From positions 15,998,501 through 16,062,500 of the forward strand of contig OY987268.1 in assembly GCA_963920665.1 (NCBI GenBank): a stretch of DNA of 64,000 bases, in the 5' to 3' direction. The notes beneath the pieces are model-generated. The model was not told the origin of the DNA and ran no database searches. It saw only the letters and a program-made list of their open reading frames with translations. Both the position numbers and the translations under genes were made by a program. The first letter of the stretch is position 1; the number at the start of each line of letters is the position of its first letter. The DNA is from Straminergon stramineum. Lineage: Eukaryota; Streptophyta; Bryopsida; Hypnales; Calliergonaceae. Positions 52,301 through 61,111 of this stretch are shown piece after piece.

Positions 52301-55300
52301 GCATATCAAAATATACAATCTTGTCCATATGGTCCACAGATGGTACCCTTCCAGTTGATGAATTGGAAAGATTGATTGACATGTCCTTGTTGAAGTTTAA
52401 TGAAGATGGTGGCATTTTAGAAATGCACGACCAACTCCGTGATATGGGACGAATGATTGCCGAGTGTACAAGAGTTTGGAAACCATCTATGATACCTGAA
52501 AGTGGATTTACAAGCAAGGTAATATTTCAATAGTGCAATTGTACATGAATAATATTCTTTGTTGTATATATATATTCAATGTAGTTAATGAATATTTAAA
52601 CCCATATTATTTCACAAAACATGAGTTTTGAAATTTGTGAGGAAAATCAATTATCATTTGCATCTACTATATGAAAATGTAACACATTCTATTCTAATTT
52701 TTTCTAATGCAGGATGTTGAGGTCCTTGAAGGCATTTCTTGGCAAGAGACTCTACACCATCAGTTATCTTTGGTTAATGAGGACCAAAGGTTTGATTTTG
52801 GAGAACTTCGTATCTTGATTTTGGTGAATGCTTTGGGCACTTATAAGGCCCATATTGACAATTTTAGCTTTCTACTCCAAATAGCTTTACGTTGTCCTAA
52901 ATTGGAGGCAATTATCATAGGAAACTCTGAAAATTTGATTGGAGTGCATAATACACTCCTACTAAATCCTTCAATTGCTCTAGAGAGTAAGATATCAAAT
53001 ATTTGTGGTACTTGTGCATCACTAAAGATTCTAGATCTAGTAGGGCTTGGAATCCTTAAACAATTACCAAACCAATTTGCATCAAGCAAGACTCTATTAC
53101 AACTCAATCTTAGTTTTTGCTTCAACTTGGTGACATTGCCAAAGGAAGTGGGGAACTTGTCATCCTTGACGGAACTAGTTTTGTATTGTTGTTCAAGCTT
53201 GGCAACCTTGCCAAAGGAAGTGGGGAACTTGTCTTCCTTGACCTATCTAGATTTGAGTGCTTGTTCAAACTTGGCGACCTTGCCAAAGGAAGTGGGGAAC
53301 TTGTCTTCCTTGACCTATCTAGATTTGAGGGGTTGTTCAAGCTTGGTGGCCTTGCCAAAGGAAGTGGGGAACTTGTCTTCCTTGACGAAACTACGTTTGA
53401 GGGGTTGTTCAAGCTTGGCAGTCTTACCAAAGGAAGTGGGGAACTTGTCTTCCTTGACCTATCTAGATTTGAGGGGTTGTTCAAGCTTGGCAGTCTTGCC
53501 AAAGGAAGTGGGGAACTTGTCTTCCTTGACCTATCTAGATTTGATTGATTGTTCAAGCTTGGCGGCCTTGCCTAAGGAAGTGGGGAACTTGTCTTCCTTG
53601 ACCAAACTATATTTGAGTGATTGTTTCAGCTTGGCGGCCTTGCCAAAGGAAGTGGGGAACTTATCTTCCTTGACCAAACTATATTTGAGTGGTTGTTCAA
53701 GCTTGGTGGCCTTGCCAAAGGAAGTGGGGAACTTGTCTTCCTTGACCGAACTATATTTGATTGATTGTTCAAGCTTGGCGACCTTGCCAAAGGAAGTGGG
53801 GAACTTGTCTTCCTTGACCAAACTATATTTGATTGATTGTTCAAGCTTGGCGGCCTTGCCAAAGGAAATAGGAAACTTGTCTTCCTTGACCTATGTATAT
53901 TTGAGGGGTTGTTCAAGCTTGGCAGCCTTGCCAAAGGAAGTGGGGAACTTGTCTTCCTTGACCAAACTAAATTTGTGGGATTGTTCAAGCTTGGCGGCCT
54001 TGCCAAAAGAAGTGGGGAACTTGTCTTCCTTGACCAAACTAGATTTGATTGGTTGTTCAAGCTTGGAGGCCTTGCCAAAAGAAGTGGGGAACTTGTCTTC
54101 CTTGACTGAACTATATTTGATTGATTATTCAAGCTTGGTGGCCTTGCCAAAGGAAGTGGGGAACTTGTCTTCCTTGACCAAACTATATTTGAGTGGTTGT
54201 TCAAGTTTGGCAGCCTTGCCAAAGGAAGTGGGGAACTTGTCTTCCTTGACCTATCTAGATTTGAGTAGATGTTCAAGCTTGGCGACCTTGCCAAAGGAAG
54301 TGGAGAACTTGTCTTCCTTGACCTATCTAGATTTGAGGGGTTGTTCAAGCTTGGCGGCCTTCCCATTGGAAGTGGGGAACTTGTCTTCTTTGACCAAACT
54401 ATATTTGAGTGGTTGTTCAAGCTCGGCGATCTTGCCAAAGGAAGTGGGGAACTTGTCTTCCTTGACCCTACTATATTTCGATGGTTGTTCAAGCTTGGCG
54501 GCCTTGCCAAAAGAAGTGGAGAACTTGTCTTCCTTGATTGAACTATATTTGATTGATTGTTCAAGCTTGGCGGCCTTGCCTAAGGAAGTAGGGAACCTGT
54601 CTTCCTTGACCTATGTACATTTGAGGGGTTGTTCAAGCTTGGCGGCCTTGCCAAAGGAAGTGGGGAACTTGTCTTCCTTGACGAAACTATGTTTGAGTGG
54701 TTGTTCAAGCTCGGCGGCCCTACCAAAGGGAGTGGGGAACTTGTCTTCCTTGACCTATCTAGATTTGAGGGGTTGTTCAAGCTTGGCGGCCTTGCCAAAG
54801 GAAGTGGGGAACTTGTCTTCCTTGAATCAACTAGATTTGATTGATTGTTCAAGCTTGTCAACCTTGCCAAAGGAGGTGGGGAACTTGTCTTCCTTGACGA
54901 AACTAGAATTGAGTGGTTGTTCAAGCTTGGTAGCCTTGCCAAAGGAAGTAGGGAACTTCTCTTCCTTGACGAAACTAGGTTTGAGTGGTTGTTCAAGCTT
55001 GGCGGCCTTGCCAAAGGAAGTGGGGAACTTGTCTTCCTTAACCAAACTAGATTTGAATGGTTGTTCAAGCTTGGCAGCCTTGCCAAAGGAAGTGGGGAAC
55101 TTGTTTTCCTTGACCAAACTAGATTTGAGTAGTTGTTCAAGCTTGGCGGCCTTGCCAAAGGAAGTGGGGAACTTGTCTTCCTTGACCAAACTAGAATTGA
55201 GTGGTTGTTCAAGCTTGGCGGCCTTGCCAAAGGAAGTAGGGAACTTGTCTTCCTTGACCAAACTAGATTTGAGTGGTTGTTCAACCTTGGCAATCTTGCC

Positions 55301-55355
55301 AAAGGAAGTGAGGAACTTCCCTTCTTTGACCAAACTAGATTTGGGTGAGTTTTAA
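49343..55355 (+). CDS. Kinase-NB-ARC-LRR immune receptor (moss PNL type), four exons, 1781 aa
   Basis: Exons are 49343-49425, 49754-51329, 51475-52518 and 52713-55355, with GT-AG introns and phases 2, 0, 0. Residues ~1-240 are mainly helical, start with a hydrophobic stretch (MACFLMLMASFF) and have no family that I can assign with confidence. The kinase domain spans ~244-522 with GAG (glycine loop), the lysine in CATKVLKG, HLDLKPDN (361) where HRD is usual, DYG (389) where DFG is usual, and SPE. The NB-ARC spans ~580-900: P-loop GMGGIGKTT (Lys594), VLLILDDV, TTIILTTR, CKGLPLSLKVMG and MHDQLRDMGR (870). The LRR array occupies 1038-1781. Such receptors sense effectors and the NB-ARC acts as an ADP/ATP switch in the cytosol; the kinase may signal or act as decoy (inference). 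The architecture is known from mosses. A stop codon appears to shorten the LRR end. Confidence 0.9.
53121..55352 (+). repeat. 31 tandem 72-bp LRR units
   Basis: The span is 2232 bp, exactly 31 times 72 bp, with no insertion or deletion. The 24-aa consensus is close to C-S-S-L-A-A-L-P-K-E-V-G-N-L-S-S-L-T-K-L-x-L-S-G. Variation concentrates at the residues around LxL (KLDL, YLDL, KLYL, ELYL, YVYL) and in the SGC/IDC/RGC position. The DNA itself is highly repetitive, so the array is prone to unequal exchange and to assembly error. Because the period is a multiple of three, several other frames stay open on both strands. Confidence 0.97.
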
Positions 55356-55450
55356 TCCTTGGCAGTTTTGCGAAAGGATGAGGAGAAGTTATCTTTCTTA
55401 ACCATTATGGATTTGCAAATGTGTGAGTGTGGTGACCTTGGCTAAAGAAT
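55356..55450 (+). pseudogene. Decayed LRR units past the stop codon
   Basis: Directly after the TAA at 55353-55355 the same frame reads SLAVLRKDEEKLSFLTIMDL followed by QMCECGDLG and a stop. This aligns with the LRR unit (SSLAVLPKEVGNLSSLTKLDL). The TAA sits where other units have TCA (Ser). The array therefore once continued for at least one more unit. Confidence 0.75.
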
Positions 55451-57238
55451 CTAAGAACTTATTTTTTGTTTTTTTAAGTTAAGGTTGGAAATCTTTAGAG
55501 TGAGAGCAATGAGGAGTCTTGGCTTTTGTAAAGTTCATTTAGTTTTATTAACTATGGTGCCAAATTCTAAAGGATTCGAGGGGTCCTTTAGGAATTTAGG
55601 ATTTTATTTCTATCATGGAACTACACAAGTCTCTAACCATGTTGTCAAACTTAGACAACTTTCACTTTAATTGTAAGTTTTCTTCAAAGGAATGTGTGTT
55701 GGTGCCTTGCAATTGATGTGCATAGGTGGTTTTCCAATCAAAAGTGTAGTTGGAATTAGCACATGGGTTCTAATCCTCGATCCAAATGAATGAATTGATA
55801 GCAATCTTTTCTACATTGTGGAATTGTCTTGCTCTATGTTGTGCAGCACTAGGTTTTTTATATCACTATCATCTTGAGTTTAGTGGAAAGGAATTGTCTT
55901 GTTTTTGTGTCTAGGTTGGTGGGTGGTGATGTTTGTCCCATACGAAAATCTACTAGCTCTTTTCTATCAAAAAATCATTTGCCTACTTGTGGGAGCTAAT
56001 TTAGGATCTTAGATGAAAAATTTCTTCAAGTATGCAATTTGAACAATCCTATGAAGGGAACAATGGTACTATGCAAGTATGGATATTATAGAGTTTGGAA
56101 ATCAAAGGTTGCAACTCAAAATCTTTAAAATAAATGAAAATGTTAAGAAATATTGCAAATAAATGGAGAATGTGGACTTCCATTTTCGAAATGTTCTAGG
56201 AAATACTAAAATCATCACAATCCTATAATTGTGGATGCATATTTCTTTCAATATGTGGTGTAAGCTTCAGGGGATCATTCTATATAGGGGTTTGTACATC
56301 ACGTGCATCTAGTTTTTTTAAATTTTAGGCGGTATTTGGATGACCATGAACAATTGAATGGTCCCTATTATTACCCTCCTAAAATTACTTTGATCACCAC
56401 ATTTAGACCATTCTTCAGGAAACAAAAAGTGAAGCCCATGCCATACTAGGATCTAAGATTCAAAGTATACAAGCGAAGCATCCAAATTGAAGTAGGAAGC
56501 AACATTCAAAGAATCCAAAGTGAAGCATCCAAAGTATTTGCATGAGTGCAAAAGAGAGGACCAATTTGTAAAGTGTTACGAGGATAGAAAATTTCCATTT
56601 CATCAAATTGTTATATGATTTCTCATCCAACCAAGCAAGTCCAAAGTCCTACAAATTGATCGTATCTACAATTAATTTCTAGGATCTATATCTTTGAGGC
56701 TATTTTAGAAAAAAAATTTACAAATATGAGGTATTATTTATATGTATATCTTACTTATAATTGAATGTACATTAATTTGTAGTCTCTATATTACTTCAAT
56801 TTGTTTTCTAAATTCTTAACACCATAAATAAAGAACTACCTATATTATGCCGCATGTTGTTTGGTAAAAAACTCTAAGTGCCCCCCCCCCCGGGTGTATA
56901 AGATACTTATTAGTATTTTCAATTGTCGATTCTGACCACTATACTTTGATAACTACAACAAATGAATTAGAAGAAATTTGAGAGACGTATTTGTCAAATT
57001 GTTGAAACTAATGCATGATATTCAAAAAAGATGTCGTGTTCATACATATCGTGTGGTTTGGGATGAGTTTCAACTATAGCTTGTAAATGATACAAGTGAT
57101 GGATGGACCATGTGCCTTAAGAAAGGCAACATGGCTATAACCCAAGCTTATCACAAAGTTCATAAGGGGCCTTTCTTTGTGCTAATGGAACGAAAGTGTA
57201 TTCCAATGTCTTAGCTTGAGTTTTGCATTAGGTCATAA
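55451..57238. other. 3' flank of the kinase-NLR gene, no further gene seen
   Basis: This region probably holds the 3' UTR and then AT-rich intergenic DNA. A run of 12 C lies at about 56881-56892. Open frames are all short and without family pattern. Confidence 0.4.
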
Positions 57239-57455
57239 CACTAGAAGAAAATGGTATCTAGATTGACGGATTTTGTTGGACATCCCATTTAACAACCCTT
57301 GTTTTTTTGTTAACAATGACATCAAATGGAACATGTAGTGTCACTGAAGATGTTGCATCAGAGGTCATTCTTGACATAAAAACACAAGTTGTTACATTGA
57401 GTGTCCAACAATATCCGTCAACTTAGACACAAGAAAACAATGGTTTCTTATAGTG
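57239..57455. mobile_element. CACTA-like non-autonomous element, 217 bp
   Basis: It begins CACTAGAAGAAAATGG and ends TTTCTTATAGTG (reversed: CACTATAAGAAA). Further inside, both ends share TTGACGGAT.TTGTTGGACA in inverted orientation. The flanking triplets are TAA and TGA, a two-of-three match to a 3-bp target duplication. CACTA ends and 3-bp duplications are the hallmark of the CACTA (EnSpm) group. No transposase is inside. Confidence 0.75.
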
Positions 57456-58250
57456 TGATGTGCACCAAAAGATATACCATGCATATACATATACACATCT
57501 ACCAAAACTAAAAATAGAGAGAACTTGAAAGAGGCAAAGATATTTGGAAAGTAAAGGCTAGATTAGCCTCCTTTACTCAACCTTACACTATTAATGAAGC
57601 CCTGGTCATGATGGCGCACACCAACAATGGTTGTTGGAACTCCAAGCCTTTCAGGAATGTTGGAGTAGCTTCCAGTGCTTGCTTAATGCCTCTAGATCTT
57701 ACCCTACATTGTGGGCTAAACCACTTCTCGATTGGAATTTGACTTAAAGGTGGTGTCAAGTAGTGCATGTGCCAAACCATCAAACACACATTGCACAAAA
57801 TCATAGTAGTTTTTCCCCAAGATTTACCCCTAGAAGATGGATCAATTTTGGAAGGATCATGCAAGAAGTGCAATTTCTTGCATGATCCTCCCAAATTGGT
57901 TCATTTTTGCCTTCCAATGCAAGTTCACTCATAGAGAGCACCCTCTTCATTTTTTATATAATTTTGCATGTAGTGAAATCTAATGGAGTCGGCTTAGTCT
58001 TCTACACATAAACAAAGTCACTTCGAGAAAGTTTTCTTACTTGAATTGGTAACCTCCTCCTCAAAAGGTGGCATTTCGCAAAGTGTCTCAATGTTGTGCA
58101 ATTTCTAGATTCTCCAATGTTATAGCCATCATTCTCTAAAAATTTGCATGAGTCTTACATGCTTCAATCCATAAATTAAGATTCTCCATCTTGAACAACA
58201 CCTACAAGTCCTTCCTAACAATATTTGGCAACATAGGTTCTTGCCATACA
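57456..58250. other. AT-rich stretch, no gene seen
   Basis: A short hairpin lies at about 57852-57890 (GGATCATGCAAGAA and its mirror around a six-base loop). The 103-codon minus-strand frame at 57583-57894 has no family pattern. It may belong to the tail of the Ty3/gypsy relic that follows. Confidence 0.35.
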
Positions 58251-61111
58251 ACCAAAAAATGAGGAGGAAAATAAGCTAATAATACCTCCCTATTGAAATG
58301 ATACTCCATAGCTAATTAAGATAATTGCAAGTCCCCAATTTCTATTATGTCCTTGTTCTAGACCACACTTCCAAATTTCCCTTTTGATTGTGTGCACCAT
58401 GTGCTCGGCCAAACCATCCACCTCAAGGTGATCCTAACATGGAGTTATGGGATCCATATTTTCTTGTTCACAAATGATTCATGAAACTCATTCAAAAATT
58501 CCCTGCCTTGATTGGTCAACACATCTACTCATGTTTTGAATCTAATCAAGATTTAATTTAGAAATGTATAAGTGGTTTCTTCATTGAACATGTCAAGCAA
58601 TACGTTGAGCTCAATCCACTTAGAAAAGTGTTCAATCATGAGAAGCATATACTTGTTGTGTGGCTTCGTAATTGATATTGGTCTTGCAAAGTCCACACTC
58701 CATCGATATCCCAAACCCATAATTGGCAATGGATGCAATTGGTGCATTAAGAAAGGTGTGAACTTAATCAAATATTCTACTCCATGACACCACTTGTTAT
58801 GTCTCCACTTGCATTCCCTTCCACCAATATTGGTTTTACAAATGAATGTGCGACTTCTAAACTCCACAATGTCCCAACTCTTCATGTACATGCACAACAA
58901 TCTTCTTTCAATCCTATGGTAATAGAACCATGAGTTTCCTCCCATTCGATAATTTCTTTCAGAAGAGAGTCGCCTCCCATTCAAACCTCTTGGCTTTCTA
59001 TAGAATCTAATCTTTCTCCTTGGAGTTTGCATTGGTTGTCAACTTCTTACTCTTCAAGTAATCCAAGACTAGTCCATCCCTATAAATGTCTTTAGTGCCT
59101 CACTCTTTTCTTCATCAACTACAATTGCAATTGACTCCTTGGTGATGTCTCCATTGGTCACCAAAATACTAAGAAAGTTTGAGGCATACCACCCCAATAC
59201 CATTAGATGAGATTGAAGTCATCTACATGCCCACAAATTCCTTGGTAGTGGGGAACATGGGAACATCACCACATTAACAATCTAACATGGTCAGAAGGCA
59301 ACCATGTCAGATAATATTATTTAACGAAATGTGGAATATTTTAAAATAAAACTATTATTATTTTAAAAATTCAATTAAAAAAATTCTTCATTTCTTATTC
59401 TTTGATATTCTAACAATTGTGCATTGGTTCACAATTAAGGGAGCAACCTTGAAACAATCCTTCAGAGGACCTCAATTTCATCTAATGTTCCTCTTCATCC
59501 TCACTAACATGCCACTACATCCCATTGAAGTCTATCAACTTGGACATAGATGGGCTAAATCATAATCCATTGTTGCCAAACACTTTGCATCATATGAGCT
59601 ATATTGGGCCTCATCATTGTTGTTTGATTTGCTACTATAAGCCACAACAAACTCTTTGCCCTCATCATCCATTTGAATGTGAATAGCTCTAATGCCTAAA
59701 GTTTTCCAATCAATGTGCAACTAGTATGAACAATCTAGAATTGATAGTTGGAAAATAGGTGCCAAAGCCAATTTCACCTAAAGCTCCATAAATGTTGCTT
59801 CTTGCTCATTTACCTACATCTACTATTGGTCATTTGTATAAGCATAGTCAAGGGCTTTGCTATAAAATTTAAAAATGCCACAAACTTGCAAAAACAGTTT
59901 GCAAATTCAAGAGAAGCTAGAGGCCGGCTAGCATCCTTCAATCATGCAATATTGGTTGTGGCCTCTATTTTTCATTTCAATACTCTTTGGCCTCCTAGAT
60001 AAATCAAGTGTCCAAGATATTCAACTTTAGAATAGTAAAACTTGCACTTTATTACTTGGGTGCAACTTCAATCCATACCAAGGTTGTTTAGGTCACGTCA
60101 CATTGTGATGTTAGGATGTTATAAGCACAAGAAGAAACCCGTATTTTTTTAACGCATATTTTATCATGTACACCTATTTCTATATTAATGATGACATCAA
60201 ATGTAATGTCAAGATGTTAGTTGTAACATTAAACATAATATATAAACAAGTGGACATTACAAGAAATGTGTTAAAAAAATCCATCAATTTCTTTTAGTGA
60301 ATACATGACAAGATCCAAACCTAACGTCTTTCATAATGGAAATTCCAACTCTTTGGATGAAATATCACAAAACTATCTAACGAGAATGATATAAATTGGA
60401 CTAGCTTGTTGAAAAGTAGTGATACATTTGATTTTCCATCTAGGATTGTCATAAAATAGTGAAAAATAACTCCTAAAATGTCTAGAGCCTAGGGTTAGGG
60501 TTGTTAATATTTTGACAAAATCTTAATGTACCATGATGTGTCATAATGGATATGACATGACATCATGACATGAAAACTCCAAGTCATGTCAAGATAGACA
60601 ACCTTCATTGATACTTAGCCAACCACTTTAAAATGGCTCATGAATTCTTTTTGTGCTTCTTCCTAATGTTATTGAAGATTATCATGTCATCAATATAGCA
60701 TCTAACAAAAGATTCCTTCAATATACAATCCATTACCTATCGAAATTTTGCAAGTCCATTCTTCAAACCAAATGAAGAAGCTTCCACTAATAAAGTTGAT
60801 CCTTATTGAACTTGTCAATTTCCCAACATGTGGTCTGTTGTTAATTTCTCTTCTATATCAGCAACTAGTAGTAGCTCAACCTCATATCTAATATGTTGAA
60901 GACTTTAGAGTTCCCAACATTGTCAAAGATTTCTTTTGAAGTTGACAACTTGACATTGCATACTTATCAAGCTTTGTGTGTCTATTGATAGGCCTATTAT
61001 CCCCACACATGTGTTTTTAGTCCAATTCTCGTTGACATCTTCTTTAGAAAGTATCACTATTTCTAATCCATATCTTCCACTAGATTGCTTAATCAACCCT
61101 AAATCTAACAA
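58250..61111 (-). pseudogene. Decayed Ty3/gypsy retrotransposon pol (RT, RNase H, integrase)
   Basis: On the minus strand, from high to low coordinates, I read: the reverse-transcriptase start MLDLGLIKQSSGRYGLEIVI (near 61100); the RT active-site motif YIDDMIIF (YIDD at 60686-60697); the RNase H region DDEGKEFVVAYSS..YSSYDAKCLA (59535-59720); the integrase core with WSVDFARP, NKYMLLMIEHFSKWIE (within 58553-59032) and LTNQGREFLNEF (about 58490-58540); and a more C-terminal GLAEHMVHTIKR part (about 58330-58430). The order RT-RNaseH-integrase is that of Ty3/gypsy. Stops and frameshifts are frequent. I found no convincing pair of LTRs. A CACTA-like copy at about 60126-60299 has landed inside. Confidence 0.8.
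60126..60299. mobile_element. Degenerate CACTA-like element, second copy
   Basis: The left end CACAAGAAGAAACCCG and the right end TTTCTTTTAGTG correspond to the ends of 57239-57455, with one change in the CACTA core. The inside shares 'atgacatcaaatg' with that copy. It lies inside the Ty3/gypsy relic. Confidence 0.5.

Noticed and set aside
53122..55333. Long open frames on the minus strand and in another plus frame across the LRR array (up to 312 codons)
   Set aside because: They are by-products of a 72-bp period divisible by three, which keeps all stop-free frames open. Their proteins are simple mirrored repeats without family pattern.
53121..55352. Regularly spaced repeats that could suggest a CRISPR array or satellite
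   Set aside because: The units are contiguous, in frame and encode LRRs inside an NLR gene, with no spacers.
57583..57894. 103-codon minus-strand frame
   Set aside because: No recognised domain and no clear link to the gypsy reading. Treated as chance or as decayed flank.
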